Positions 1-9,445 are shown, counted from the stretch's first letter. The stretch is DNA of 64,000 bases from an uncultured bacterium (GCA_949290355.1 CASERN010000011.1:733865-797864), one strand, 5' to 3'. Translations and numbers: made by a program. Notes: a model not told the origin generated them from the sequence alone.

Positions 1-2
1 CT

Positions 3-1805
3 TTTAATAGTATGAAAATCAATAATCCTTTAGTATTGATTTCTGTTCCAAATACTAAGATTTCATTAAATGAAAAAGATATTATTTTAAACAGTGCGTA
101 TGTCCTTTTGAATAATTCAAGGATAGATTTTACAGGGAAAGTCTCTGATTATATGGGTAAAAATATAAAATTTTTAATCTCAGGAAAAGGTAATATTTTA
201 TCTTCTGATATTAAAAATCTTTTTCCAAAAGAGTTGAAAAAAGATATTAATGCTTCAGGGAAATTGCCTCTCGTTGTTGATGTAACTGGTAATGATAAGA
301 GTCAAGATATTGCTTTTAATATTACTTCAAATCCTTCTAATTATGTATCTATAGTTTCTGTTGATCAATTCCAAGGGAAATCAACAGTTGTTAAGGGAAA
401 TTTGAATGTTTCTGGTGATTCCTTAAAATTTAATAATACCGGAATTTTTGCGAATGGCACAGAATTCGTTGCATTAAGTGGCAGTGTTAATAATTTATCT
501 TCATCACAGAAGCTTAAATTAAATATTGAAACAAAAAACAACTTAGATTTTGTTATCCCAGGATTTCCTAAATCAAAAATTAATGCAAAAGCTGATATTG
601 ATATACTTGGCAGTACCATTTCTCCTAAATTAAAAGGGAATGTATCTGTACCTTCTGTAAAAATTCCTGAAATTCCTCTATCAATTAATAATCTGCAAAT
701 TTCATTGGATGGACCAATTTTAAAAGGTAAAGGAACAATAAGTAAATTTGTATCCGGAGGTATTGTTGCTGAAAATCTTTCTTCTGATTTTAATTTAATA
801 AATAATATTTTTTATTTGACAAATATTTTAGGAGATGCTTTTTCTGGAAAAATTAATGGGAATATTTCCTATAATATTCAAAGTGGGCATATTGGAGTTA
901 ATTTTAAAGGTATTGGCTTAGATGCACAAAAGGCTATTGCAGGTGCTGCAGGATTAAAAAATGCTTTGTCCGGTAAATTAAATTTTAATGCAAATGTAAC
1001 TTTGCATGGTGCAACTGATGTTGAAATGATGAAAAATTTGAAGGGTAATGCATCTTTTGATATTACTGATGGGACTTTGGGCAATATAGGTCGTTTTGAA
1101 AACTTCTTGTTAGCTCAAAATCTTCAATCTAACAGTATTATAAAAGCTGCAGTGAATTCTGTATCTTCTTTGCTTGCAATAAAAAATACGGCTCAATTCA
1201 AATCAATAAAAGGAAATTTGAACTTCTCAAATGGTTGGACAAATTTAAATCCTATAACAACTTCAGGTCCTTCTATGTCATATTATATTACAGGAAAATA
1301 TAACCTACTTAATTCGACTGCAAATGTTATAATTTTAGGTAGAATTTCTGCAGAAGTAGTTTCATTATTAGGACCTTTAGGAGATTTATCTGTATCAAAA
1401 TTAACTTCCTATATTCCAAAATTTGGAGCATTAACTGGTAATATTATAAATGCTATGACTTCAGACCCTAAGAATGAAAAAATTTCATCAATTCCTCAAT
1501 TATCAACAGGAAATAAAAATTATAAAGATTTCAAAGTCGTTTTTAACGGAGGTGTTGAGAGTAAAAGTTCTGTAAAATCGTTTAAATGGTTATCAAAATG
1601 CGATACTTCTGATATCGAAAAAACAACTGTGAAAGAACAAGTTCAACAAACCAAACAAGCTGTTAAAACAGTTGTACAAGAAAAAAAAGAAGCTTTTAAT
1701 AATCATATTCAAGAACAAAAACAATCTGCCCAAGAAGCCAAACAGCAGCTTCAAGATGCTGCTGCCGGTCTAAAAAATTTGAAAAATTTATTTAAAACTA
1801 ATTAA
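3..1805 (+). CDS. AsmA-like envelope protein, C-terminal part (5' partial)
   Basis: The frame is open to the window edge with no signal anchor at its start, so the ATG at base 12 is probably internal and the gene begins upstream. The protein is mostly short alternating beta segments (K-x-N-x-S patterns), as in AsmA/TamB-type proteins. The stretch around residues 310-480 (NASFDITDGTLGNIGRFENF, then GPLGDLSV) resembles the AsmA C-terminal domain. AsmA-family proteins are anchored in the inner membrane and act in outer-membrane lipid homeostasis. The last 70 residues are Gln/Lys/Ala-rich and likely coiled coil. The gene ends only 4 bp from a convergent gene, with no terminator visible between them. 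Family assignment is by pattern; the exact member is unknown. Confidence 0.75.
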   Translation, partial: FNSMKINNPLVLISVPNTKISLNEKDIILNSAYVLLNNSRIDFTGKVSDYMGKNIKFLISGKGNILSSDIKNLFPKELKKDINASGKLPLVVDVTGNDKSQDIAFNITSNPSNYVSIVSVDQFQGKSTVVKGNLNVSGDSLKFNNTGIFANGTEFVALSGSVNNLSSSQKLKLNIETKNNLDFVIPGFPKSKINAKADIDILGSTISPKLKGNVSVPSVKIPEIPLSINNLQISLDGPILKGKGTISKFVSGGIVAENLSSDFNLINNIFYLTNILGDAFSGKINGNISYNIQSGHIGVNFKGIGLDAQKAIAGAAGLKNALSGKLNFNANVTLHGATDVEMMKNLKGNASFDITDGTLGNIGRFENFLLAQNLQSNSIIKAAVNSVSSLLAIKNTAQFKSIKGNLNFSNGWTNLNPITTSGPSMSYYITGKYNLLNSTANVIILGRISAEVVSLLGPLGDLSVSKLTSYIPKFGALTGNIINAMTSDPKNEKISSIPQLSTGNKNYKDFKVVFNGGVESKSSVKSFKWLSKCDTSDIEKTTVKEQVQQTKQAVKTVVQEKKEAFNNHIQEQKQSAQEAKQQLQDAAAGLKNLKNLFKTN

Positions 1806-1809
1806 TATT

Positions 1810-2742
1810 CTAAAGGACACAGGCTAAAATCATTAGTAAGATTGTACCAATCTGCATAGCGGTTGCCATGTTCTGGGAAAATTTGTTTGAGTCGTATCTG
1901 CTTGCTGTTTTTTGAGCTTTGTATGCGCTGGCAATACGATTCAAACGGTCCTCCTGTGTGTCTGTGTTAAAGGTTGTTCCAAACATTGTGGATTCTAGTC
2001 TTGATAATCTATTGTCTGTACTATCTCCATTAAAAGATTTCTTGAATATAGATTTTTCAACTGAAGCAAGATTAACTCTTTCGGGTTTTATGTTTCTTGC
2101 ATTATATGCATCATAATCAAATTCAGGCGGTTGATATTCATCTAATGAATAATTTTTATCAAGTGTAATTGTATCTCCATCATAAAAATCATTTGAAGAT
2201 TGTGCAATATTATTGTCCATAAATGATTTTGGCTTTAATTTAGCTTGGAGCCTTTCTACTCTTGATGAAAATGGGTCATTATCATAAGTTTGTCCTAGAG
2301 ATTTCTTCTCAAGATTTGCAAGTCTGCTGTTCAAATCTTGATTTTTAAATTCTTTATTAAAAACTTGTCTTTCAAGTTCATTAATTGATGGATAATCTAC
2401 GTTAGCTCCTGCTGGAGGCATTTGTTCTTCTGCAATTGTATCTTTGTAACTGTCTTGTTCTTCTGCAAATGTATCTTCTTTAGGAGTTATTTCATGTCCT
2501 ATTTGCTCGACAGACATATCTTTATTCAGATTTGCAATTCTTTCGTTAATTGATTTATTAGGTCTGCTTTGTCCATATACACTTTCTTCTATTCTTGAAA
2601 GTCTTGATGCATCATCAGATGTTGTGTATGTAAAACCGTATAATGAATTTTCTAATTTATCTAAAACTGCTGAATATTGACTTGCTGCAATAGCACAATT
2701 TATACTGAGTAAAACACTTATGACTAAAATATATTTTTTCAT
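1810..2742 (-). CDS. Secreted repeat protein with C-terminal membrane segment, unknown function
   Basis: This 310-residue protein starts with a clear Sec signal peptide (MKKYILVISVLLSINCAIAA). The mature part holds four or so copies of a degenerate unit built on LE-x-x-x-(F/Y)G-x-x-(F/Y)-x-x-D-x-x-x-x-RL-x-RLE. Examples are SRIEESVYGQ, LERQVFNKEF, LEKKSLGQTY and LESTMFGTTF. Acidic, Gln-rich linkers separate the units. The last 20 residues are hydrophobic (IGTILLMILACVL) and could be a C-terminal anchor. I do not recognise a named family. The repeats suggest a structural or binding role in the envelope, which is inference. Confidence 0.75.
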   Translation of the reverse strand: MKKYILVISVLLSINCAIAASQYSAVLDKLENSLYGFTYTTSDDASRLSRIEESVYGQSRPNKSINERIANLNKDMSVEQIGHEITPKEDTFAEEQDSYKDTIAEEQMPPAGANVDYPSINELERQVFNKEFKNQDLNSRLANLEKKSLGQTYDNDPFSSRVERLQAKLKPKSFMDNNIAQSSNDFYDGDTITLDKNYSLDEYQPPEFDYDAYNARNIKPERVNLASVEKSIFKKSFNGDSTDNRLSRLESTMFGTTFNTDTQEDRLNRIASAYKAQKTASRYDSNKFSQNMATAMQIGTILLMILACVL

Positions 2743-2830
2743 AACTATAAACTCCTTATAGATAGGATAAGTGTGAATATAGTATAAATCTATTCAACAG
2801 AGTTAGGATTTAAATTTTTGATAAATAAAC

Positions 2831-2868
2831 AAAAAATCGTAGTACAAAAGTTCTACGATTTTTTTTAT
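2831..2868 (-). terminator. Rho-independent terminator after nifS
   Basis: On the minus strand an AATCGTAG/CTACGATT stem is followed by a T run, 28 bp past the nifS stop codon. It separates nifUS from the downstream repeat-protein gene. Confidence 0.8.
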
Positions 2869-2895
2869 TATTAGAAAATAGTATTGTTAAATAGT

Positions 2896-4089
2896 TTAAT
2901 GTCTTAATCTTTTCAAAGCTTCTAATTCATCTTGGTATGGTGAAATATTAGTTAATTTTTCAATTATTCCGGGCATTTTTTCGCATACATAATCAATTTC
3001 TTTTTCTGTTGTGAATTTGCTTAATGAAAATCTAATACTTCCATGAATTGCTGTGAATGGAACATTCATTGCTCTTAGCACGTGGCTAGGCTCTAAGGAA
3101 CCTGATGTACATGCACTGCCTGAACTTGCGCAGATACCTAAATCACTTAAGTGAAGTAAAATTAATTCTCCTTCAATATATTCAAATCCGATATTTGTGG
3201 TATTTGGTACCCTGTTTACAATTCCGGTATTTAATCTTGCATTGAATACATTTTTAACGATATTTTTTTCCAATTTATCTCGGAGTCTTTTCACTTCTGT
3301 TGCTTCATATTTCAAATGGTCTTGAGCGAGTTCTGCAGCTTTTGCCATTCCTACTATATATGGAACATTTTCAGTTCCTGCACGTTTCCCTCTTTCTTGG
3401 TGTCCGCCAATTATTAATGGAGTGATAAGAGTTCTTGAATTTACATAAAGAGCCCCTATTCCTTTTGGAGCGTGAAATTTATGTCCTGAAATTCCAACTA
3501 AATCAGCTCCTATTGCTTGAACATCAATAGGAATTTTACCTGAGACTTGTACAGCATCTACGAAGAATTTAGTTTCTTTATTTTTTGATTTAATAATTTC
3601 AGAAATCTTTTCAATCGGGAAAATTACACCTGTTTCATTATTTGCGTACATAACAGAAACAAGTGCTGTATCATCATCGATTGCTTCTTCTAGCTGAGCT
3701 AAATCAAGTTCTCCGTTAGAATTTACACCGATATAATCGACTTTGTATCCTTCTTTTTCAAGTGTTTGATATAAATTTAAAACACAAGGATGTTCTACCT
3801 TTGTGGTAATAATATGTCTTTTGTTCTTGTTCATATTTAAAACACCACGAATAGCAGTGTTAGCACTTTCTGAGCCGCAGGATGTAAAGATTATTTCTTT
3901 TTCATCTTTTGCATTGAAGAAATCTTTCATTACTCCGCGAGCTTCTTTTACAGCATGATTTGAACGCTTTGCAAAATCATAAATGCTTGAAGGATTTGCA
4001 TATTCTTCTTTAAAATAAGGTAGCATTGCTTCTAATACTTGTGGATCAACTTTAGTGGTTGCATTGTTATCTAAATATATTAAACTCAT
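2896..4089 (-). CDS. nifS: Cysteine desulfurase (NifS/IscS family)
   Basis: This PLP enzyme releases sulfur from cysteine for Fe-S cluster assembly. The 397-residue length is normal. Visible motifs are the N-terminal YLDNNATTKVDP, the PLP lysine motif SGHKFHAPKG, and the catalytic-cysteine loop SSGSACTSGSLEPSHVL. It lies 4 bp downstream of the NifU scaffold gene on the same strand, so the two form a two-gene operon, with a terminator just after nifS. The pairing with a three-domain NifU favours the name NifS, but activity could equally be housekeeping IscS-like, since no nitrogenase genes are in view. Confidence 0.95.
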   Translation of the reverse strand: MSLIYLDNNATTKVDPQVLEAMLPYFKEEYANPSSIYDFAKRSNHAVKEARGVMKDFFNAKDEKEIIFTSCGSESANTAIRGVLNMNKNKRHIITTKVEHPCVLNLYQTLEKEGYKVDYIGVNSNGELDLAQLEEAIDDDTALVSVMYANNETGVIFPIEKISEIIKSKNKETKFFVDAVQVSGKIPIDVQAIGADLVGISGHKFHAPKGIGALYVNSRTLITPLIIGGHQERGKRAGTENVPYIVGMAKAAELAQDHLKYEATEVKRLRDKLEKNIVKNVFNARLNTGIVNRVPNTTNIGFEYIEGELILLHLSDLGICASSGSACTSGSLEPSHVLRAMNVPFTAIHGSIRFSLSKFTTEKEIDYVCEKMPGIIEKLTNISPYQDELEALKRLRH

Positions 4090-4093
4090 TTTT

Positions 4094-4942
4094 CTATACC
4101 TCTATGACTTCGATATTTTTATCAACAGTTTCTCTTAATGTTGATTCGACAAAAGATTTAAGTGTCAGGTGTGAATTTTTACAGCCTGAACATTTACCGC
4201 GAAGTTTTACCATAACTTTGTTACCGTCAATATCAACTAAAGTTATGTCTCCGCCATCTTTTCTTAATTCCGGTGATATTTGATTTTCTATTACGTTATT
4301 AATTTTTAAAATCTTTTGAGCAGGAGAAAGTGTTGATTCTGCTTTTTCGTGTTCTTCTTTTTTATAGTAAGTATTAATTATATCTTGGATTAATCCTTTA
4401 CATTTTCCGCAAGCACCACCTGCTTTTGTGTAGTTTGTGATTTCTTCAACGGTTTTTAGTCCGTTAATTTTTATTGCATCCCAGATGACATTTTCAGTAA
4501 TTCCAAAGCAGGTGCATACAATTTTTTCGCGCTGCTTATTTGCTTCTTCTTCGTTTCTGATATCGTCAAGGTCTGTATAGTCATCGTAATTTTTCAGGGC
4601 ATCTTCCAATGCTTCATATCCCATAACAGAGCAGTGCATTTTCTCAGGCGGAAGTCCGCCCAATTGGTCTGCAATATCTTTGTTTGTAATTTTTTTTACT
4701 TCTTCAATCGGTTTACCGATAATCATTTCGGTCAGAATACTTGAACTTGCTACAGCAGAACCGCATCCGAAAGTTTGGAATTTTGCATCTGTAACAATTC
4801 CGTTGTTTATTTTTAAATATATTTTTAATGAATCTCCGCAAGCTAAAGATCCGGCTTCACCTATTGCGTCTGCATTATCAATTTTCCCTACATTACGAGG
4901 GTTTCTGTAATGGTCTATAACTTTATCTGAATAATCCCACAT
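4094..4942 (-). CDS. nifU: Fe-S cluster scaffold NifU, three-domain form
   Basis: This 282-residue protein has the full NifU layout. Residues 1-125 are an IscU-like scaffold with its three cysteines (SLACGD, FGCGSA, MHCSVMG). Residues 140-190 are a BFD-like [2Fe-2S] domain (CTCFGI, then GGACGKCKG). The C-terminal NifU domain carries the CSGC pair (GKCSGCKNSHLTL). It assembles and hands on Fe-S clusters using sulfur from the adjacent NifS. A good Shine-Dalgarno (AAGGGA) precedes the ATG. It is the first gene of the operon. Confidence 0.95.
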   Translation of the reverse strand: MWDYSDKVIDHYRNPRNVGKIDNADAIGEAGSLACGDSLKIYLKINNGIVTDAKFQTFGCGSAVASSSILTEMIIGKPIEEVKKITNKDIADQLGGLPPEKMHCSVMGYEALEDALKNYDDYTDLDDIRNEEEANKQREKIVCTCFGITENVIWDAIKINGLKTVEEITNYTKAGGACGKCKGLIQDIINTYYKKEEHEKAESTLSPAQKILKINNVIENQISPELRKDGGDITLVDIDGNKVMVKLRGKCSGCKNSHLTLKSFVESTLRETVDKNIEVIEV

Positions 4943-5025
4943 AGTCTTTTTCCCTTATAATTATCTGTTAACATAATTATATTTTAGCTCAAAAACAAAA
5001 GTGAGAATAATTAATTAATATAAAA

Positions 5026-5829
5026 TTAATTATTTAGCATTCCATAAGGTATTGTTGCTTTTTTAGCAGAATGCGATGCGGGAAAGTTTTTTATCAGAGG
5101 TAAATTTAGCTCTTCAAAAATATAATCCGCATTTTCGCAATTTAAAAACTCACCTATAGCGATAGCTTTTGTATTTTTTCGGATTTTTTCGATATTGAAT
5201 AATTGAGTTACCATTTTATCGATTTTGTAAAGGGGTTCATTTAAATCCTCTAAAAACAGTGTAAATTCAAAATCTGGAATAAAATCTTGTCCGCAAAGAG
5301 ATACTAGCGTAGATAAATTCCCTCCCCAAAAAGTTTCTTGGTAATCAAATTTATCTTCACATACAGTTTCAAAAAATTTATTAATTGTGTATTCACAAAG
5401 GTCTTCTTGTCCAAAATCGCTTAAAATCATAGGGCCTGAATAAGTCATAAGCCCTGCATATTTTAAAAACATTGCGTTTAGTGCGGTAACGTCAGAGTAA
5501 CCACAAAAAATCTTAGGATTTTGTCTTATTAAATTGTAATCAATTTTATTGATTAGCCTGATTGCTCCATATCCTCCTCTTAGACAAATAATTGCGTTAA
5601 CAGATGTATCCGCAAACATTTTATGTAAAGAGTTTAATCTTTCTTCATCAGTTCCTGCAAGATATCTGTTTTTTGAATAAACGTTGTCTGATAGCTTTAT
5701 TTTATAACCTTTATTTTCAAAGAATTTTATTGCTCTTAAAAGCTCTGTATCATCGTCCATAGCTCCTGATGGAGCTAAAATCCCTATAGTATCCCCTTCT
5801 TTTAGCAATGCAGGTTTAATAATCTTCAT
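5026..5829 (-). CDS. LD-carboxypeptidase (peptidase family S66)
   Basis: Family S66 enzymes remove the terminal D-Ala from murein tetrapeptides during cell-wall recycling, in the cytoplasm. The protein shows the family signatures GDTIGILAPSG near the N-terminus, LRGGYGA, and FCGYSDVTAL with the nucleophilic serine. Near the end, the HSAKKATIPYG segment supplies the catalytic-type histidine. At 267 residues it is shorter than typical members (about 300), because it stops right after the PYG motif. AAGGGA precedes the start. It is divergent from dnaX with a 40-bp gap. Confidence 0.88.
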   Translation of the reverse strand: MKIIKPALLKEGDTIGILAPSGAMDDDTELLRAIKFFENKGYKIKLSDNVYSKNRYLAGTDEERLNSLHKMFADTSVNAIICLRGGYGAIRLINKIDYNLIRQNPKIFCGYSDVTALNAMFLKYAGLMTYSGPMILSDFGQEDLCEYTINKFFETVCEDKFDYQETFWGGNLSTLVSLCGQDFIPDFEFTLFLEDLNEPLYKIDKMVTQLFNIEKIRKNTKAIAIGEFLNCENADYIFEELNLPLIKNFPASHSAKKATIPYGMLNN

Positions 5830-5857
5830 AATATTTCCCTTTTAGATATAATCTTGT

Positions 5858-5863
5858 TATAAT
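5858..5863 (+). promoter_or_regulatory. Extended -10 box giving a probable leaderless dnaX transcript
   Basis: TGTTATAAT ends 6 bases before the dnaX ATG, so transcription would start at or beside the A of the start codon. No Shine-Dalgarno is visible. Confidence 0.5.
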
Positions 5864-5869
5864 TTTACC

Positions 5870-7798
5870 ATGAACGAAAAATATATACCTTTATACAGAA
5901 AATATCGTCCACAAAAATTGGAAGAAGTTGTTGGACAAGAACATATTAAAAAAGCTTTAAAAAATGCAATAGAGCTGAATAAAATCTCTCATGCCTATCT
6001 TTTTACAGGGCCTAGAGGTACGGGAAAAACTTCTACTGCCCGCATTTTTGCAAAATCCTTAAATTGTAAGGAAGGACCTACTATTACTCCTTGTGGTGTT
6101 TGTGAAAATTGTATTGATATCACCAATTCAACACCGATGGATGTGATTGAAATTGATGCTGCTAGTAACAGAAAAGTTGAAGACGCTCAGAATATTTTAG
6201 AAAAAGTTATGTATGCACCTGTCAACAGCAGATATAAAATTTATATTATAGACGAAGTCCATATGCTTTCAACAACAGCATTTAATGCTCTTTTGAAAAC
6301 GTTAGAAGAACCGCCTAAAAATGTTATATTTATTCTGGCTACAACTGAAGTGCATAAAGTACTTGATACTATCAAAAGCCGTTGTCAGCGCTTTGATTTC
6401 AAACGTATTACAACAGATGATATAGTTAAACATTTAAGATATATCTCTGATAAAGAAAAAATTAATATAACTGATGATGCTTTGTTTACTATTGCAAAAA
6501 ATGCAGCAGGTGGTATGCGTGATAGTATAGCATTGTTAGATCAATTAAGTGTTCTTGATGGTGAAGAAGCTATTTTAACTGATGATATCAATAATTTATT
6601 AGGAAGATTATCATTTGATACATTAAATTCTTTAGCTGATAAAATAGTTAATTCCAAACCTCAGGAAGCTATTGAAGATTTAGAGAAAATTTATAATTCA
6701 GGTAATGAACCGGTTCAGATTTTAACAAATTTGATGGATTATTTGAAAAATCTTCTAATTGTTAAAAATTGTAGAAAAGAAATTGTATTTGAATTGACTC
6801 AGGCAAATGATGCTCAAATTGAGGCATTAAATTCTCAAGCAGAGTTAGTAGAAACTCATCAAATTGTATTTTTAATTGATAAATGTGCAGATTATATAAA
6901 AGAGCTTAAATCGACTAACAATCCACGTTTGTGGTTAGAAGTTTCAATAATTGATTTGGCAAATCTAATGGAAAATACATCTTTAGTTGAACTTCAAAAT
7001 AGAATTGCAAGATTAGAAGGTGGGGATACAAATATTGGTAGTAATACAAGGGTATATGCATCTCCTGTTCAGGTCGCTTCATATAAGACAGCGCCAACTC
7101 CTGTAATGAAAGCTGAAATTCAAAAAACTGAACATGCAAAACCTGATATATTAAACCAAAAAGAGACAGAAAAACAAGTTGAAATTTCTAAAGAACACGC
7201 TGTATTAAAATCAAATGAAGAAAATCAGACTCCTGCAAAAGCTCAAATCCAAATTAATGATGATTTTGCTCCTATGCCAAAATCAAGGGCTGCTGAGGGT
7301 GATGACATTTCTGTATTATGGGGGCAATTGTTAGAAAATATTCACAGTGCCCCGACAAGAGCACTTTTGAAACAGTGGGCAAATCCTATTAAAATAGCTT
7401 CTGATGAGACAGTTTTGTCTATGAAAAATGAAATTTTCTTAAATCAAGTTCAATCGGGTTCTAAAAAACAAGCTATTGTTGATGCTGTAAATTCCCTATT
7501 TAGACAAGAAAATTCAAATGTTTTAGTCAGACTTCCTCATCCTGATGATGTGCAGGTAAAGCCATCAGCTCCTCATCATTCAGCTTCTAAAACATTTGAT
7601 GCCCCAAAACCAAAGCCTTCGCCTGTAATGAAACATGTAGATGTTGAACCTGAAGTTAAATCAGAAGAAGTTGAAGAGTTAAAAGAAGAAGTTACTCAAA
7701 ATGTGAAAACAGATAGTGCAGCTAAAATAGAAGCATCTTTACACTCTGATAATGTGAATATGGTAATGGAATTATTTGATGGTAAAGTTATTGAATAA
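5870..7798 (+). CDS. dnaX: DNA polymerase III subunit gamma/tau
   Basis: This is the clamp-loader ATPase of the replicative polymerase. It has the N-terminal YRPQKLEEVVGQEH motif, Walker A GPRGTGKT at residues 47-54, and a four-cysteine zinc module (C-x8-C-x2-C-x2-C type, around 64-80). Walker B IIDEVHML and the sensor/arginine motif SRCQRF are also present. The middle (about 380-480) is a low-complexity linker. A C-terminal domain starting near residue 480 (ISVLWGQLLENI) probably binds the polymerase, and an acidic tail follows. No A-rich slippery site typical of E. coli dnaX frameshifting stands out. The start lacks a Shine-Dalgarno and may be leaderless. Confidence 0.95.
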   Translation: MNEKYIPLYRKYRPQKLEEVVGQEHIKKALKNAIELNKISHAYLFTGPRGTGKTSTARIFAKSLNCKEGPTITPCGVCENCIDITNSTPMDVIEIDAASNRKVEDAQNILEKVMYAPVNSRYKIYIIDEVHMLSTTAFNALLKTLEEPPKNVIFILATTEVHKVLDTIKSRCQRFDFKRITTDDIVKHLRYISDKEKINITDDALFTIAKNAAGGMRDSIALLDQLSVLDGEEAILTDDINNLLGRLSFDTLNSLADKIVNSKPQEAIEDLEKIYNSGNEPVQILTNLMDYLKNLLIVKNCRKEIVFELTQANDAQIEALNSQAELVETHQIVFLIDKCADYIKELKSTNNPRLWLEVSIIDLANLMENTSLVELQNRIARLEGGDTNIGSNTRVYASPVQVASYKTAPTPVMKAEIQKTEHAKPDILNQKETEKQVEISKEHAVLKSNEENQTPAKAQIQINDDFAPMPKSRAAEGDDISVLWGQLLENIHSAPTRALLKQWANPIKIASDETVLSMKNEIFLNQVQSGSKKQAIVDAVNSLFRQENSNVLVRLPHPDDVQVKPSAPHHSASKTFDAPKPKPSPVMKHVDVEPEVKSEEVEELKEEVTQNVKTDSAAKIEASLHSDNVNMVMELFDGKVIE

Positions 7799-7812
7799 AA
7801 AGGAATAATTAA

Positions 7813-8120
7813 ATGTTGGTAAATGGAATAAGCAAACAATCATTTGGTCATCTCAGGTTTATAAAGAAGTTTTACTAGGTAGAGAAAATTTTTATTTTTT
7901 AAGTGCTGATGACAAACTTAATGTAATTTGTGATAAATTAAACAGTTTAGAAAAAGATCATAGAGGTTTATTTGAAAATCAGAGAAAAATGAATAATTTT
8001 AATAGACATGCATTTGATTGTATTGTAGCTGCTTTTTCAAAAAATAGTCATAACGCAGATACCGCTTTTGAAAATATTGAATATCAATATAACAAAAATA
8101 ATATTAATCTGGTTGGCTAA
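7813..8120 (+). pseudogene. Small gene broken by a one-base frameshift
   Basis: An AAGGA ribosome binding site and ATG at 7813, 14 bp after dnaX, open the frame MLVNGISKQSFG, which runs to a stop after 21 codons. The other frame is open from 7809 to the TAA at 8118 and encodes SQVYKEVLLGRENFYFLSAD followed by a plausible soluble protein. Adding one base near 7856-7860 would join the two into one protein of about 100 residues. This is either a recent mutation or an assembly error. The family is unknown. The last 4 bp overlap the convergent MEMO-AMMECR1 gene. Confidence 0.55.
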
Positions 8121-9439
8121 ATCTTTGTTGTGCTGAATTTAAAAGCTTCTAAACTTTCTGAAGAATAATCATTAGGCATGCCTGCTTTTAGTTTTAATTG
8201 TTCTAAAAATTCTTTTTTATTCGGCAATTGTTCCCAAACATCAGGTAAAAATACTGATTGATATTTCCCGTCCCTAATTATTAATCCATCTTTATTTGGG
8301 ATTAGTTTTTGCAGGAGTTCTTGTTCTGTATCAAAACTTATTCTTTCCGGTTTGGATAGTAGTGATATTTTAATATTAATTTTATTGTATTCATTAAGAG
8401 TAAGCGCAGGAAATCTTGGGTCTGCAAAAGCTGCTGCGTGAGCATTTTTTGTTAGATCTTGTATAAGTGATTGATGAGGAATGATAGATCCAATACATCC
8501 TCTTAAAATTCCGTTTAATTCAAGGGTTACAAAAGATGCTCCGTATTCTTCAAATACACATTCATAGTTCTCTGTATCAGTATGTCCAAGTTGTAGCCCT
8601 GATAAAATACTATCTGAACAAATTTTTTTTACAAAATCTGAATAGTATTTTTTGATATATTGATTTTTAGTACCCTCAAATAAAAACCAACTTCCATATC
8701 CAACTACACGAGATGAATCACCTGTTGTTGATGCAGAATTTGTAAGTCCGTTTCTTATAAGAGAAAATCCTTTTTCTTTCGCAAATTTGATCAACCCGCA
8801 AATTCCAACTGCACCGCAAGCTTGCTCTTGCTCAAAATTATTTAAGTTGTTTTCTTCAATCATTTTTGCAGTATAGTTATCTATTCTGGCAGCCTCCTTT
8901 TCAGGATAAAAATGGCTTAAATCACTTGAAATTATAAAAGCATTATCCTCGTCTTTATAAAAATGCTCTATTGTATCAGATAAATTCTTGAAATTTTCAC
9001 ATCCATATAGTACTGGAACAATTTTTGCATTTGGTAAAAAATATTTTATTAGCGGTAATTGCACCTCTATTGAATGTTCTTTTTCAAAGGCAAAATTTCC
9101 AGTATTACAGTCGCATAATTTGGCAATTTCTTTTGTAAGTGTTTTATTTACTTCAATTTCTCCAAATGGAGTTTCAAATGCGTTATAGTCGCATACTGAA
9201 CATCCAAAAATTCTTTCATAGTGTGATGGTGCAAATATAAAAATATTTTTTATATCTTTTTTTAGTTGTTGTATCCCCTTTGCAGCAAGTTTTCCTGAAT
9301 AAATATAGCCAGCATGAGGTATTATAACCGCTCTTGAATGATATTTTGGAATTTCTGTTTTATAAAAATTAAAAAGGTTTTCTAATTCAGTTTTATTTGC
9401 AGGATAAAATGTTCCTGATGCATTCATTTTCTTTATCAT
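8117..9439 (-). CDS. AmmeMemoRadiSam system proteins B and A fused (MEMO1-AMMECR1)
   Basis: Residues 1-265 are a MEMO1-type domain, with the putative metal-ligand motifs IPHAGYIYSG, APSHYERIFG and CGAVGICGL, plus DLSHFYP. Residues 280-440 are an AMMECR1 domain (LELNGILRGCIGSI, then AFADPRFPALT). These are proteins B and A of the AmmeMemoRadiSam set, whose third member, a radical-SAM enzyme, is not in this window. The biochemical role is unsettled. I chose the ATG at 9439 because the longer frame would start at a TTG without support. A TATAAT ends 6 bases before this ATG. It follows ribD on the same strand. Confidence 0.88.
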   Translation of the reverse strand: MIKKMNASGTFYPANKTELENLFNFYKTEIPKYHSRAVIIPHAGYIYSGKLAAKGIQQLKKDIKNIFIFAPSHYERIFGCSVCDYNAFETPFGEIEVNKTLTKEIAKLCDCNTGNFAFEKEHSIEVQLPLIKYFLPNAKIVPVLYGCENFKNLSDTIEHFYKDEDNAFIISSDLSHFYPEKEAARIDNYTAKMIEENNLNNFEQEQACGAVGICGLIKFAKEKGFSLIRNGLTNSASTTGDSSRVVGYGSWFLFEGTKNQYIKKYYSDFVKKICSDSILSGLQLGHTDTENYECVFEEYGASFVTLELNGILRGCIGSIIPHQSLIQDLTKNAHAAAFADPRFPALTLNEYNKINIKISLLSKPERISFDTEQELLQKLIPNKDGLIIRDGKYQSVFLPDVWEQLPNKKEFLEQLKLKAGMPNDYSSESLEAFKFSTTKI

Positions 9440-9445
9440 AGATTT

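Noticed and set aside
4094-4942. NifU/NifS as evidence of nitrogen fixation
   Set aside because: No nitrogenase gene is present, and three-domain NifU with NifS also serves general Fe-S assembly in non-fixing bacteria.
5870-7798. Programmed frameshift in dnaX producing a short gamma form
   Set aside because: No A-rich slippery heptamer with a following hairpin is apparent after the ATPase domains.
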